Positions 46,618 to 57,772 of a DNA stretch of 64,000 nt are shown here, piece after piece. The stretch is from the NCBI RefSeq assembly GCF_001693435.1, contig NZ_CM004509.1, forward strand, positions 558,001 to 622,000, written 5' to 3'. The stretch's first letter is position 1. Every line of letters starts with the position of its first letter. Position numbers and translations under genes: made by a program. The DNA is from Gilliamella sp. wkB7. Its GTDB lineage: Bacteria; Pseudomonadota; Gammaproteobacteria; Enterobacterales; Orbaceae. Under the pieces are notes generated by a model. The model saw nothing but the letters and a program-made list of their open reading frames with translations, made no database searches and was not told the origin of the DNA.

Positions 46618-48300
46618 TTACTCAGTTTTTGATGCTGCTTTAAATGCTTCCGCCATTGCGTTAGTAAATGATGCATCTTCTTGAGTAGTTGTGTTATTTA
46701 CCGCTGCAAGTGCTTCTTTTTCGTCAGCTTCATCTTTAGCACGAATTGATAACGAAATAGCACGAGTTTTACGATCGATATTAACAATCTTAGCTTCAAC
46801 TTCATCACCAGCTTTTAATGCAGTAGTTGCATCTTCGATACGTTCACGAGCGATATCTTGGGCTTTTAAGTAACCTTCAATACCTTCTGCGATTTCGATA
46901 GTTGCACCTTTAGCATCAACTGCAGTAACAGTACCTTTAACGATTGTGCCTTTTTTGTAGTTAGCTGCAAAGCTACTGAATGGATCGTCTTCAAGTTGTT
47001 TAATACCTAAAGAGATACGTTCACGTTCTGCATCAACTTGTAACACAACAGCTTCGATATCATCACCTTTCTTGTAAGATTTAACTGCTTCTTCACCAGG
47101 CATATTCCATGAAATATCTGAAAGATGAACTAAACCATCGATACCACCATCTAAACCAATGAAGATACCAAAATCAGTGATTGACTTGATCTTACCGCTA
47201 ACTTTATCACCTTTATTGTGTGATTCAGCAAATTGTAACCATGGATTTGGTTTACATTGTTTAAGACCTAGAGAGATACGACGACGTTCTTCATCAATTT
47301 CAAGAACAACAACTTCAACCACGTCACCTAAGCTAACAACTTTAGATGGGTGAATATTTTTATTTGTCCAATCCATTTCAGAAACATGAACTAAACCTTC
47401 AACACCTGTTTCAATTTCAACAAAACAACCGTAATCAGTTAAGTTAGTTACTTTACCAGTTACTTTAGTACCTTCTGGGTAACGTTTAGCAATTGATACC
47501 CATGGATCTTCGCCTAATTGTTTTAAGCCTAGAGATACGCGTGAACGGTCTTTGTCAAATTTAAGTACTTTAACAAGTAATTCTTGACCCACTTCAACCA
47601 CTTCACTTGGATGTTTAACACGTTTCCAAGCCATATCAGTGATATGAAGTAAACCATCAACACCGCCAAGATCAACGAATGCACCATAGTCAGTAAGGTT
47701 TTTAATAATACCTTTAACTTCTGAACCTTCTTGTAGATTTTCAAGAAGTTGTTCTCTTTCTGCACTGTTTTCAGATTCAATAACAGCACGACGTGAAACA
47801 ACTACGTTGTTACGTTTTTGGTCTAATTTGATAACTTTTAATTCGATTTCTCTGTTTTCAATATGAGAAGTATCGCGTAATGGACGAACATCAACAAGCG
47901 AACCAGGAAGGAACGCGCGAACGCCATTAAGATCAACCGTAAAGCCACCTTTAACTTTACCATTGATAACACCTAAAACTGTTGCAGCATCTTCAACTGC
48001 TTTTTCTAGTGTTAGCCACGCTTCGTGACGTTTAGCTTTTTCACGAGATAAGATTGTTTCGCCAAAACCATCTTCAATTGAGTCAAGAACGACATCAACT
48101 ACGTCGCCAACTTGAACTTCTAATTCGCCTTGGGCATTTTTAAACTGCTCTACTGGAATTGCTGATTCAGATTTTAAACCAGCATCAACTAAAACAACAT
48201 CTTTGTCGATTGCAACGACAGTACCACGGATCATATTACCAGAACGAGTGTCTAGTTGATTTAAAGACTCTTCAAAGAGTTGAGCAAAAGATTCAGTCAT
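46618..48300 (-). CDS. rpsA: 30S ribosomal protein S1
   Basis: The 560-residue protein has six S1 RNA-binding repeats. The third and fourth show the typical [23 protein letters not shown] pattern and [12 protein letters not shown]. The first two repeats (about residues 20-175) bind the ribosome; the rest capture mRNA. The start [13 protein letters not shown] is the normal S1 N-terminus. It lies between cmk and ihfB as in E. coli. The 110-bp leader upstream probably carries translational autoregulation, as known for rpsA, but no specific structure is claimed here. Confidence 0.98.
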   Translation of the reverse strand: MTESFAQLFEESLNQLDTRSGNMIRGTVVAIDKDVVLVDAGLKSESAIPVEQFKNAQGELEVQVGDVVDVVLDSIEDGFGETILSREKAKRHEAWLTLEKAVEDAATVLGVINGKVKGGFTVDLNGVRAFLPGSLVDVRPLRDTSHIENREIELKVIKLDQKRNNVVVSRRAVIESENSAEREQLLENLQEGSEVKGIIKNLTDYGAFVDLGGVDGLLHITDMAWKRVKHPSEVVEVGQELLVKVLKFDKDRSRVSLGLKQLGEDPWVSIAKRYPEGTKVTGKVTNLTDYGCFVEIETGVEGLVHVSEMDWTNKNIHPSKVVSLGDVVEVVVLEIDEERRRISLGLKQCKPNPWLQFAESHNKGDKVSGKIKSITDFGIFIGLDGGIDGLVHLSDISWNMPGEEAVKSYKKGDDIEAVVLQVDAERERISLGIKQLEDDPFSSFAANYKKGTIVKGTVTAVDAKGATIEIAEGIEGYLKAQDIARERIEDATTALKAGDEVEAKIVNIDRKTRAISLSIRAKDEADEKEALAAVNNTTTQEDASFTNAMAEAFKAASKTE

Positions 48301-48411
48301 ATTTATATACTTTAGTTAAAATTAACGTCCACATTACATCATGTCTTGTGGGGTTGTTGGTGATACTCCATACATCCTTATATTGGAGCGAGTTCCACGC
48401 TGTAAGCAAAC

Positions 48412-49092
48412 TCACAACGCAAGTTCTTTATTTATATACTTAATAGATTGATTGAAAACATCTTGAATAGATAGGGATGTGGTATCAATTATTAAAGCAT
48501 CATCCGCAGGTTTAAGTGGCGCAACAGTTCGATTTCGATCGCGCTCATCACGCGCAGTTATCTCCTGCAAAATTTCGGCGAATTTAACATGATTTTGCTT
48601 ATCTTGCAACTGTTTCATTCTTCTTTCAGCGCGGGACTCTGCACTCGCATCAAGAAATATCTTAACTGGCGCATCTTTAAACACTACACTACCCATATCT
48701 CGACCATCAGCAATCAGTCCCGGTGCTTGTCTAAAGTCTCGTTGGCGTTGTAATAAAGCAGTTCGAACACTATTTATTGCAGCAACTTTTGAGGCAGCTC
48801 CCCCTGTAAGTTCTGTGCGAATATCTTTTGACACATCAATATTATTTAACAAAACTTTTACTTCACCGCTAGTCGTATCAAATGTCAATGGTAAATTAAG
48901 CGCTAATTGGGCAAGCTTTTGTTCGTCATCAAGAGCAATATTTTGCTTGAGCGCCGAAAGCGCAAGTACACGATAAATTGCTCCAGAATCCAAAAGGTGC
49001 CATTTAAAATGATTTGCCAATGCTTGACATAATGTGCCCTTACCAACACCACTTGGCCCATCAACTGCAATAACAGGAACTGATTGATTCAT
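48412..49092 (-). CDS. cmk: Cytidylate kinase
   Basis: Cmk phosphorylates CMP and dCMP. The P-loop VDGPSGVGKGTLCQAL is near residue 10, then WHLLDSGAIYRVLALSALK, APGLIADGRDMGSVVF and the arginine-rich ARDERDRNRTVAPLKPADD lid. The start is set at ATG 49092 (MNQSVPV), two bases from the aroA stop. A GTG at 49104 would overlap aroA and adds four residues with no better ribosome site. It is probably co-transcribed with aroA and translated by coupling. Confidence 0.96.
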   Translation of the reverse strand: MNQSVPVIAVDGPSGVGKGTLCQALANHFKWHLLDSGAIYRVLALSALKQNIALDDEQKLAQLALNLPLTFDTTSGEVKVLLNNIDVSKDIRTELTGGAASKVAAINSVRTALLQRQRDFRQAPGLIADGRDMGSVVFKDAPVKIFLDASAESRAERRMKQLQDKQNHVKFAEILQEITARDERDRNRTVAPLKPADDALIIDTTSLSIQDVFNQSIKYINKELAL

Positions 49093-49093
49093 T

Positions 49094-50374
49094 TTATTCT
49101 TCACTTAATCGTTTAAATTGTTCAAAATAATCAGGAAAAGTTTTCATTGTACATTTAGGATCTAATATGGTTACAGGCGTATCAGATAATGCAACTAATG
49201 AAAAACACATTGCAATGCGGTGATCGTTATAAGTTTTTATCTCAGCATGAGTTAATTTAGCGGGTGGTTCGATAGTAATATAGTCTTTACCCTCTTCAAC
49301 CGTAGCACCAACTTTTCTTAATTCAGTTGCCATCGCATATAAACGATCAGTTTCTTTAACTCGCCAATTATAAATATTACGAATTGTTGTTGGTCCTTTT
49401 GCAAAAAGTGCTGTTGTTGCAATAGTCATCGCTGCATCAGGAATATGATTCATATCCATATCAATGCCATTTAACTCACAGCAAGTGCATTCAATATAGT
49501 CATCTGCCCAAGTGATTTTAGCGCCCATTTTTTCAAGTACATGGGCAAATTGAGTATCGCCTTGTAAACTTTTTTCACCAATACCTGTAACACGCACCGT
49601 TCCGCCTTTAATTGCAGCAGCGGCTAAAAAATAAGAAGCGGACGAAGCATCGCCTTCAACTAAATAATTAACTGGAGATTGATAACTTTGGTTAGCTTTA
49701 ATTGTAAATTTTTGATAATAATGATTGGTCACTGTGACACCAAAAATTGCCATCATCTTAATCGTAATATCAATATAAGGCTTAGAAACTAAATCTCCGA
49801 CTATCGTGATTTCAGTATCATTTGGCGCCAATGGTGAAGCCATTAATAAAGCGGTTAAAAATTGGCTAGAAACCGAACCATCAACCTGAATATTACCACC
49901 AATAAAACCGCCTTGAATATGAAGTGGCGGGTAACCTTCATTTTCAAGATAATCAATTTTAGCACCACCTTGACGGAGCGAATCAACTAAATGCCCAATT
50001 GGTCGCTCTTTCATGCGAGGCTCACCCGTTAGCACAATATTATTATTGCCTAAAGATAAAGCCGCAGCGAGTGGTCGCATTGCTGTACCTGCATTACCCA
50101 GAAAAAGTTCTAAGGCATGCGTCGAATGTAACATACCGCCTACACCTTCAACATCACAAATGGTTCGATCATGCGATAACTGATATTTCACCCCCAAAGC
50201 CGCCAAAGCATCAAGCATGTAGCGAACATCATCACTATCAAGTAAGTTGGTTAAACGTGTATTCCCCTTACTTAGAGCGGATAATAATAATGCACGGTTA
50301 GATACACTTTTAGAACCGGGTAAATTAATGGTGCCGTTAAATTTTTTTATTGGTTGTAATGTTAGGGATAACAT
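49094..50374 (-). CDS. aroA: EPSP synthase
   Basis: AroA makes 5-enolpyruvylshikimate-3-phosphate in aromatic amino acid synthesis. The 426-residue length is typical. Motifs: [67 protein letters not shown], and the C-terminal [19 protein letters not shown]. It is a class I enzyme by the NAGTAMRP sequence. It is the gene directly before cmk; serC is not next to it in this window, unlike enterics. Confidence 0.97.
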   Translation of the reverse strand: MLSLTLQPIKKFNGTINLPGSKSVSNRALLLSALSKGNTRLTNLLDSDDVRYMLDALAALGVKYQLSHDRTICDVEGVGGMLHSTHALELFLGNAGTAMRPLAAALSLGNNNIVLTGEPRMKERPIGHLVDSLRQGGAKIDYLENEGYPPLHIQGGFIGGNIQVDGSVSSQFLTALLMASPLAPNDTEITIVGDLVSKPYIDITIKMMAIFGVTVTNHYYQKFTIKANQSYQSPVNYLVEGDASSASYFLAAAAIKGGTVRVTGIGEKSLQGDTQFAHVLEKMGAKITWADDYIECTCCELNGIDMDMNHIPDAAMTIATTALFAKGPTTIRNIYNWRVKETDRLYAMATELRKVGATVEEGKDYITIEPPAKLTHAEIKTYNDHRIAMCFSLVALSDTPVTILDPKCTMKTFPDYFEQFKRLSEE

Positions 50375-50403
50375 AATGGCTCTCTTAAATATTTTTGTAT
50401 TCT

Positions 50404-51276
50404 TTAGAATTTATCTAATGTTGTTTTTAGCAAATCAATTGCATGCTCATCTTTGGCACTATTTTGCCATAATTTATCAAATAACGAACGATGATGTTTA
50501 ATGGCATCATGCGAAGAAGTAATTGAAGCAATACCCGTCGTTACATTTGGCAATTCACCCAAACGAAAAGGACTCATTGCAAGTGAAATTGGCTCACCAT
50601 TTTGATAAAAAATTTGAAAGGCAATTGATGGAATAGCTTCTTGTGTGATAGCAATGGTTGGCGCATAAGATTGTTGCTCAATAAGTTCAATCAAATGATA
50701 AACTTCTTTACGAGCAAGCAGCATTCTTTCAGACTTTTTACCTGGCGAAATAGTTAAGTTGCCTACTAAGCCGATATGTAAAAAACGTTCAACATTACGT
50801 AAGCTAATTAAATTAATAACCTTAGGAATTGATTGGTAAAACTGTGTTTTACGGTGTCTTAAAATTGACAAAATCATTGCATATTTTTGCGGATCGATTG
50901 ACTCGCTAGACTCTGCTAGCATCATAGCTAAATGGTTAAGATAGTTTGGTGAAGTTAATAAAAATGAGAAAGGATCGAAATGAGAATAAATATGAGTTGA
51001 TTGCTCTTCAAGTTGTCGCATTCTTTCAAAAAATCCTTCACCACTTGAATAATATTCAGTATCGATTCCAAGCAAACTCGCAAAAGAAGTATTGAGTAAA
51101 GAGGCCAACCGCTCTAAAGTTTCTATTTTAACAATTTCACCTTTCTCTAACCGATAGACAGCTGCTCGAGAAATTTTAAGATTTTTTGCAACATCTTCCG
51201 CTTTTAGCGAAGCCGCAATTCGATATGCGCGCAATCGCTGACCTATAGCACAATAATCAATCGTTCCAGTAATCAT
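50404..51276 (-). CDS. XRE-family transcriptional regulator
   Basis: The 290-residue regulator has an N-terminal helix-turn-helix (about residues 9-65): [40 protein letters not shown]. The rest is an unrecognised, probably ligand- or partner-binding domain with [20 protein letters not shown] and a late block [21 protein letters not shown] use ATG 51276 ([12 protein letters not shown]). A longer frame to 51333 adds a Cys-rich stretch unlike the family. It is the gene upstream of aroA in the same direction with a 29-bp gap. Targets unknown. Confidence 0.8.
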   Translation of the reverse strand: MITGTIDYCAIGQRLRAYRIAASLKAEDVAKNLKISRAAVYRLEKGEIVKIETLERLASLLNTSFASLLGIDTEYYSSGEGFFERMRQLEEQSTHIYSHFDPFSFLLTSPNYLNHLAMMLAESSESIDPQKYAMILSILRHRKTQFYQSIPKVINLISLRNVERFLHIGLVGNLTISPGKKSERMLLARKEVYHLIELIEQQSYAPTIAITQEAIPSIAFQIFYQNGEPISLAMSPFRLGELPNVTTGIASITSSHDAIKHHRSLFDKLWQNSAKDEHAIDLLKTTLDKF

Positions 51277-51390
51277 AATACACTCAAAACATTGGGATTT
51301 TGGCAGTGTATCACATGGTGATAACAATGCCAATTTTTGTGAATATCTTTCAGGCTTAACCCGTTTTTATGTTTATTTTTAAAACACAAA

Positions 51391-54264
51391 TTAGTTTAAT
51401 AGAACTTTTTGTAAAGATGTTACATTTTTATATTCAGTAAATTCTGAAATGGCTTCAGGTTGTTTTGCATCAGCTTCGCGTTTACCTAAAACTTGTGACA
51501 CTAACACCAAGCCTTTTGGTTCCATAACGGAGCGGTGATAAAAATCAATAAGATCTTGCTTGGTGATTTTCTTCACTTGCTCAATTTTTTTTCTTAACGA
51601 ATCAAACGTTAAACGGTTATTGCGATAATCAGGTAAATAACGGCTTAATTCTTCATCTAAAGTTTGCGGTGGCATAGTTAATTCATCAAGTACCGCTTTT
51701 TTATATTGGTTTATATCATCTTTAGATAATGCATGCAATTTACTTGATATTACAGGATAAAATTCTTTATAACGTTTAAATAAATAAGCTGGATCATACT
51801 GGTTACTTTGTACGATAAAGCTCATTCCTATGGAATCCCCTATTGTCATAGGAGCTGCAAATACCGCATAACCTAATTGTTCATTAGTACGTATTTGATC
51901 ATAAAACCATGGGGATATGATTTTAGTCAAGGTATAACTCAACATCCCACCACTAATCCTATCATAGCCTGTTGGAATATACCCCATTATTAAAGCATTA
52001 TCAGTACTCTTAGCTTGTTGAGTAATTTTGGCATCCAGTGAATTTTTGATATTAATATTTTCATTCGGTGTATATTCAACATCCCTTACTAACGTTTTTT
52101 GGATTGAGTGATAAAGATCTAAAGAGTCCTCGTTAGATAAATTGCCCAAACTAATCATGTATGGAACAGAGCGAGAAAGTAAGTTATCACGATAATTGAC
52201 AATATCTTCAATGGTAATATTAGCAGTAATTTGGCGTCGCTCATCTCTTTCATAATAATGAGGTAACACCGATAACGCATTAATTGGTTGGACAGCTAGC
52301 CAGTAACTTTTCGCATGATCGGCATTATCAAGTTTTTGCAGATACCAAGATTTTGCTAAAGCTAAAGTTTGTTCATCAATTGTTACATTGCGATAACTAT
52401 CAAGAATTGATGTAACCATTTTTGGTAAATGTTGGCTAAAACCACTTGCTGAGATCATTAAACCATTATCACTTTGAGTGGATAACGAAATCCCCGCTAC
52501 CGCAGCTTGAAATTGTAAATTACTTAAACTTCGGTTTGCAATATAGTCAAGTAATTCAAATTCGACATCTGCTTTGGCTGAGTCGAAAGCTTGATTGTTA
52601 CGCAATGAAACCACAATAGCAGCTTTAGGTTCATCTTTAAAATATTGACTAACAAAATGGATATGATTACCACGCTTACTAAGCTCGGTTGGTTGAGCTT
52701 GATCATAATTTTGTTTTGCTATTGAGAAATCATCTGGGATATAAGGATTTAATTCCGGCAACGTGAAAGTAAAACTTTTACCCAATGTTGACCAGCTGGC
52801 TTTTCGTTCGCTGGTGATATTTTCAATTTTATAAGGTGCTTCGACAAAATAAGCAGTTTTATCAGTAGTTTGATCTGGTGAAATCACCCAAACTCGAATA
52901 TTATCAGGCGTTAAACTTTTTAAACGAGCAATTATTGCCGCTTTATCAAAATTCGTGGCAACATAATCGGAATTTAAAACGTTTTGCACTGGATATAACA
53001 ACATTTGATCAGATAGCCATTCTACATAAGACATATCCCGTTCTACATCTTCATACTTAAATTGTAATGCTAAAACTTTTCTGAGTTCTTCATAATAGGC
53101 ATCTGAAACACCTTGCTTTTGGATTAAATGTAAATAATTGAAAATAGCACCAATTACTTTATCTTTTTGAGCAAGACCTTCATCAGTTAAACTCACATTT
53201 ATACTAAACGTACCACTATTACCGTAACGAATAGAATCATAAGTTGAGCTTATGCCTTCAATTAAACCTTGTTTTTTCAATTGGTCTGATAAAGTATTTT
53301 GACTGCTATTGCTGATCAAATAATTGATATATTCATCTGTTTTATCGGCAAATTTAGCTAAATTATTTTCCATTGGAAATTGTAAAAACAGCATTTTTTT
53401 GGGCTGGGCCGGCACCATAGCAATTTGTTTACTGAGTACATTTGGCGTTAATGCGGATTTATCCACTTTTGGAGCAGTAATATTTTTGTTCGGGATTTTG
53501 CCGAAGGTTGTTTCAGCTAATTTTGCCAATTTATTGATAGGTTGATTACTATAAATCACCCCTACCATAATATTGGATGAATAATAATCTTTATGAAAAG
53601 CCACTAAAGCATCTTGAAGTTTACTCGTTGGTTTATCACTTAATGTTTCTAAGTTACCACCTGCAAATTGTGCTGCTGGATGATCAGAATTAATGGTTTC
53701 TGCATTAACTTGCCTTATTCTAAAACCATCGGTTGATCTCGCCATAGTCATTTCAGCATTAACCGCATTGCGTTCTTTATCTGCAAAATTAGAATCTAAT
53801 TTAGGTTCCGCTATCGCATCGGCTAAATAATCTATCGCAGTATCTAACGCACTGTTTTCAACTTCAAAATAAAAAGCGGTGCGATGCGCAGCAGTACTGG
53901 CATTATAACTTCCTGCATGGCGGTTTAAAAATTCGGAGAAACTTGAGGGTTCAGGGTACTTTTTCGATCCCATCAGTACCATATGTTCAGTGTAATGAGC
54001 TAATCCTTGCTGATCTTTGGGATCTTGCAGTGAACCTACTGGTAATGCTAAAGATCCTAACGATTTTGCCGCTTTAGGATCGGAAACCAACAGTACGCGC
54101 ATCTGATTTGCCAATTCAATTACCTCATATTGGCGTTTATCGCGATCACTTTGTTGTATCTTTTCTAAAAGCACAGGGAAGGAAATTTTGTTTTCAATTG
54201 CAAAAGATGAATTAAAAATTAAAAATACTGATACTATAAAAAAAATAATTTTTATCTTATCCAT
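51391..54264 (-). CDS. ptrA: Pitrilysin (protease III)
   Basis: This 957-residue periplasmic zinc metalloprotease of family M16 begins with a signal peptide MDKIKIIFFIVSVFLIFN ending near SSFA. The catalytic inverted motif HYTEH is in GLAHYTEHMVLMGSKKYPEP (near residue 92), with the third zinc ligand Glu in NAVNAEMTMARS about 76 residues on. Later M16 repeats include NEQLGYAVFAAPMTIGDSIG. I chose ATG 54264; the reading frame extends six codons upstream. It is a single gene between the XRE regulator and a 450-bp gap. Confidence 0.95.
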   Translation of the reverse strand: MDKIKIIFFIVSVFLIFNSSFAIENKISFPVLLEKIQQSDRDKRQYEVIELANQMRVLLVSDPKAAKSLGSLALPVGSLQDPKDQQGLAHYTEHMVLMGSKKYPEPSSFSEFLNRHAGSYNASTAAHRTAFYFEVENSALDTAIDYLADAIAEPKLDSNFADKERNAVNAEMTMARSTDGFRIRQVNAETINSDHPAAQFAGGNLETLSDKPTSKLQDALVAFHKDYYSSNIMVGVIYSNQPINKLAKLAETTFGKIPNKNITAPKVDKSALTPNVLSKQIAMVPAQPKKMLFLQFPMENNLAKFADKTDEYINYLISNSSQNTLSDQLKKQGLIEGISSTYDSIRYGNSGTFSINVSLTDEGLAQKDKVIGAIFNYLHLIQKQGVSDAYYEELRKVLALQFKYEDVERDMSYVEWLSDQMLLYPVQNVLNSDYVATNFDKAAIIARLKSLTPDNIRVWVISPDQTTDKTAYFVEAPYKIENITSERKASWSTLGKSFTFTLPELNPYIPDDFSIAKQNYDQAQPTELSKRGNHIHFVSQYFKDEPKAAIVVSLRNNQAFDSAKADVEFELLDYIANRSLSNLQFQAAVAGISLSTQSDNGLMISASGFSQHLPKMVTSILDSYRNVTIDEQTLALAKSWYLQKLDNADHAKSYWLAVQPINALSVLPHYYERDERRQITANITIEDIVNYRDNLLSRSVPYMISLGNLSNEDSLDLYHSIQKTLVRDVEYTPNENINIKNSLDAKITQQAKSTDNALIMGYIPTGYDRISGGMLSYTLTKIISPWFYDQIRTNEQLGYAVFAAPMTIGDSIGMSFIVQSNQYDPAYLFKRYKEFYPVISSKLHALSKDDINQYKKAVLDELTMPPQTLDEELSRYLPDYRNNRLTFDSLRKKIEQVKKITKQDLIDFYHRSVMEPKGLVLVSQVLGKREADAKQPEAISEFTEYKNVTSLQKVLLN

Positions 54265-54732
54265 ATAATCTTCGCCTAACAAAAAAATAACATTATAGTC
54301 TTTTTTTAATGAATTAGGGAGAAAAACACAATGTTTGAATGTTAAAGTTTCTTTACAAAAAATGACCAGTGATAAATATCTTTTGTTGAAAAATCATACT
54401 ATAATTCAGTTACTACCGTTGGATAAGTAATCTTAACAATTACACAGTCAGTTCTTTAATTTTATAAATTGTTTACAATTTTATGTCACAAAAATGATAC
54501 GTCATTATCAGTATCAAAATTATTATCAGTCCAAATTAACATAATTATGTAGTAGCTCCAATTGATTTAAAGTAGTTTAGATTTTTATCGAAAATGCATT
54601 GATTCAAAAAGGAAGGGAGTACTTCGTTCAATTCTATTTCAAACACTCCCTATATTGATTTCATCTGTACTATGATTGGTTTATATAAAACTCCAAATGG
54701 TACTTATAACATGTTAAAGGAGCAATCGAATA
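54265..54732. other. 468-bp gap between ptrA and the TIM-barrel gene
   Basis: The gap is AT-rich with divergent promoters expected. A 7-bp inverted repeat AGGGAGT/ACTCCCT (54614-54620 and 54645-54651) surrounds a 24-base loop; it has no T run and may be an operator or chance. No open frame was found. Confidence 0.45.
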
Positions 54733-55893
54733 ATGGTTCATATCAATAAGAAAAAAAAAGAAGTTTCAAGTGAAACAAAAAACGAGACGTTTACCTCAAT
54801 TTCCACCACACAAGAACAAAATTACAATATCGTTTCTTCTAGCTACGATAACAACGATGAAGTTAGATCAACCACTGCAACTGAAATATCTGATTCAATA
54901 CAAAATGATAATACATCCTGTGATAATCAAACAATAACGACCCAATCTTTTGCCACCAATAATCCAAAAAGTACCAAAAAATCACTTAATCTTGGTATGT
55001 GGAACTGGGAAGCGCATACTTGGAATACTTCACCAAAACAATTTATAGCCAAAATAAAGTCAAAAGGGATAAATCAAATCTATCTTCAATTAGAAATTGA
55101 AAATAAAACAATAAAATATATAGATCAGTTAAACCAACTGCTCGATATAGCCTATAAAAATCGAATAAAAATCATTGCGATAGAAGGGTCACCCGATATG
55201 GTCATTGATTCAGGTTTAAAAAATGCCATTGAACGTAATAAAATAATCAAACAGTTTTGTTCTATGCGTAAAAATAAACCTAGTCTTGCTGGTATTCAAT
55301 ATGATATCGAACCTTATATATTAGATGAATACAATCAAGACGCCAATCATATTTGGAAACTTTGGATTAATGCCATAAAGATGCTCAGTCAATCATGGGG
55401 AGATAAAATTGAGGTCGTTATCCCTTTTTGGTTACTCTATATAGACAATGGTGAACAAACTGTAAAAAGCATTAAATCCTATACCTCAAAATATATTATT
55501 ATGGCTTACCGTACCAATTACACTCAAATTTATAATATTAGTGCGGAATGGTTAACTTGGGGTGATAAAAACGAACAAAAAATTATTATTGCGCTTGAAA
55601 ATGGTCTAATTGAGGATGAAGTTGATAAATTTAACATTTCAAGTAGGATTAATGACAAGATAGAAAAACTTGCATTCAATGATAACAATGTTATTTTACC
55701 CAATAAAGATAATTCAATTGGCGATAATGAAGTTCATACTTACTCTTCACACTTATCGCCAAGAACAGCAAATAATGAAATTAGTTTTATGGGGGATGAA
55801 AAAAGGTTATTTGAAACGGTACGTTTACTGCAAAATGACTTAACGCAATGGCGTTATTTTGACGGCATTGCTCTACATGGTCTTGCTTTATAA
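54733..55893 (+). CDS. Putative TIM-barrel glycosidase-like protein with low-complexity N-terminus
   Basis: The 386-residue protein has a basic start (NKKKKEV), then about 75 Ser/Thr/Asn-rich residues, then a likely alpha/beta barrel from residue ~85. Strand-like segments in order: LNLGMWNWEAH, INQIYLQLEIEN, IKIIAIEGS, AGIQYDIEPYIL, IEVVIPFWLLY, KYIIMAYRT, KIIIALENG, FDGIALHGL. The GIQYDIEPY segment places Asp-x-Glu at a strand end, as in GH18-type enzymes, so sugar hydrolysis or a degenerate derivative is possible. No signal peptide is visible. AGGAG lies 10 bases before the ATG. It is a monocistronic unit converging on prfC. I do not recognise a named family. Confidence 0.6.
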   Translation: MVHINKKKKEVSSETKNETFTSISTTQEQNYNIVSSSYDNNDEVRSTTATEISDSIQNDNTSCDNQTITTQSFATNNPKSTKKSLNLGMWNWEAHTWNTSPKQFIAKIKSKGINQIYLQLEIENKTIKYIDQLNQLLDIAYKNRIKIIAIEGSPDMVIDSGLKNAIERNKIIKQFCSMRKNKPSLAGIQYDIEPYILDEYNQDANHIWKLWINAIKMLSQSWGDKIEVVIPFWLLYIDNGEQTVKSIKSYTSKYIIMAYRTNYTQIYNISAEWLTWGDKNEQKIIIALENGLIEDEVDKFNISSRINDKIEKLAFNDNNVILPNKDNSIGDNEVHTYSSHLSPRTANNEISFMGDEKRLFETVRLLQNDLTQWRYFDGIALHGLAL

Positions 55894-55918
55894 CGATAAA
55901 CGCCTTTTAAACAAAGCA

Positions 55919-55942
55919 AAAGAGCTGGCAAACCAGCTCTTT
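55919..55942. terminator. Bidirectional terminator between the TIM-barrel gene and prfC
   Basis: A 10-bp perfect stem AAAGAGCTGG/CCAGCTCTTT with a four-base loop has A-rich and T-rich ends. It lies 25 bases after the plus-strand gene and 31 bases after the prfC stop. Confidence 0.85.
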
Positions 55943-55973
55943 AACTATCGGTACATGTACTCATAAAAAATGA

Positions 55974-57566
55974 TTAATGTTCACGTGTTTTTCTAAATTC
56001 AACGTCAGGATATCGCTCTTGGGTTAAATTCAGATTCACCATACTTGGCGCAATATAAGATAAGTTATCGCCGCCATCTAATGCTAAGTTTTGCTCGCAT
56101 TTGCGTTTGAACTCTTCAAGTTTTTTCACATCACTGCACTCAACCCAACGCGCTGTAGTGACATTAACTGGCTCATAAATTGCCTCAACGTTATATTCCG
56201 ATTTCAATCGAGCTACCACCACATCAAATTGAAGTACCCCAACCGCTCCAACAATTAAATCGTTGTTGGTGATTGGGCGAAATACTTGTACAGCCCCCTC
56301 TTCTGACAACTGAACTAACCCTTTTAATAGCTGTTTTTGCTTAAGAGGATCTTTTAAACGAATACGACGGAACAGTTCTGGTGCAAAATTAGGAATACCT
56401 GTAAATTTAAAATCTTCACCTTGGGTAAAAGTATCACCAATTTGAATTGTGCCATGATTGTGTAAACCAATAATATCGCCAGCGTAAGCTTCTTCAACTT
56501 GCTCCCGATCGCCAGCCATAAAGGTTAATGCATCAGAAATATTTACATCTTTAGCCAAACGAACATGACGCAACTTCATCCCTTTTTCGTATTTACCCGA
56601 AACAATGCGCATAAATGCCACACGGTCACGATGTTTTGGATCCATATTGGCTTGGATTTTAAATACAAAACCACTGAATTTCTCTTCTGATGATTCAACT
56701 TGACGTTTATCAGTTTGACGAGGTTGCGGGGTCGGAGCCCAAGCAGTTAAACCATCCAGCATATGATCGACGCCAAAATTGCCTAATGCAGTACCAAAAA
56801 ACACTGGGGTTAAATCGCCTGATAAAAACGCTTCTAAATCAAATTCATTTGATGCACCTTGCACTAATTCTAATTCTTCACGCAGTTGTTGTGCTAAATC
56901 ATCTCCCACAGCAGCATCTAAATCAGGATTTGTTAGACCTTTAATTATTCGCACTTCTTGAATGGTATGACCTTTGCCTGATTGATATAAGTACGTTTCG
57001 TCCTTAGCTAAATGATAAACACCTTTAAACAGCTTACCGCAACCAATTGGCCATGTGATAGGCGCACACATGATATTAAGCTCATTTTCAACTTCATCAA
57101 GCAACTCCATTGGATCACGAATATCACGGTCAAGTTTATTCATAAAGGTTAATATTGGTGTCGTACGCAAACGGGTAACTTCCATCAATTTGCGAGTACG
57201 ATCTTCGACCCCTTTTGCCGCGTCAATAACCATTAAGCAACTATCTACTGCGGTTAAAGTACGGTAAGTATCTTCTGAGAAGTCTTCATGCCCAGGAGTA
57301 TCGAGTAAGTTAACTAAACAATTGTTATAAGGAAACTGCATAACGGAAGTAGTGATCGAAATACCACGCTGTTTTTCCATCTCCATCCAGTCAGATTTGG
57401 CATGTTGGGCATTGGCGCCACGACCTTTAACGGTACCCGCTGTTTGAATCGCCTGTCCAAATAATAGTACTTTTTCAGTAATGGTTGTTTTACCAGCATC
57501 GGGATGCGAGATGATAGCAAAAGTGCGACGTGCATTCACTTCATCTAAATAAGCTTGTTCTGTCAT
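55974..57566 (-). CDS. prfC: Peptide chain release factor 3
   Basis: This GTPase removes RF1/RF2 from the ribosome after termination. The 530-residue length is typical. G motifs: [19 protein letters not shown] (G1), [12 protein letters not shown] (G2), [20 protein letters not shown] (G3), [13 protein letters not shown] (G4). The C-terminal part has [20 protein letters not shown], distinctive of RF3 against EF-G. It is divergent from ilvY with 206 bp between. Confidence 0.98.
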   Translation of the reverse strand: MTEQAYLDEVNARRTFAIISHPDAGKTTITEKVLLFGQAIQTAGTVKGRGANAQHAKSDWMEMEKQRGISITTSVMQFPYNNCLVNLLDTPGHEDFSEDTYRTLTAVDSCLMVIDAAKGVEDRTRKLMEVTRLRTTPILTFMNKLDRDIRDPMELLDEVENELNIMCAPITWPIGCGKLFKGVYHLAKDETYLYQSGKGHTIQEVRIIKGLTNPDLDAAVGDDLAQQLREELELVQGASNEFDLEAFLSGDLTPVFFGTALGNFGVDHMLDGLTAWAPTPQPRQTDKRQVESSEEKFSGFVFKIQANMDPKHRDRVAFMRIVSGKYEKGMKLRHVRLAKDVNISDALTFMAGDREQVEEAYAGDIIGLHNHGTIQIGDTFTQGEDFKFTGIPNFAPELFRRIRLKDPLKQKQLLKGLVQLSEEGAVQVFRPITNNDLIVGAVGVLQFDVVVARLKSEYNVEAIYEPVNVTTARWVECSDVKKLEEFKRKCEQNLALDGGDNLSYIAPSMVNLNLTQERYPDVEFRKTREH

Positions 57567-57772
57567 AAAATTAACTGTTTTAATCTATACAAAATAATCG
57601 CGTATTTTAACAGGTATCTAACTGTTTTGCCATTGATGTTATAAACGATGCTATTTGCCTTATTTGTGTATCTATGCATAATGTTTACATTAAATATTGT
57701 TAGCTGTTATTTGTCTTTTTGACAAGAAGTTTCAGATTACACTAACGTTTCAGTATAAAAATGGAACTTGTT

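Noticed and set aside
47529..47801. 90-codon frame inside rpsA
   Set aside because: Shadow frame of the S1 repeats; rpsA is intact here.
54614..54651. AGGGAGT/ACTCCCT inverted repeat as a terminator
   Set aside because: The 24-base loop, 7-bp stem and lack of a T run make termination unlikely.
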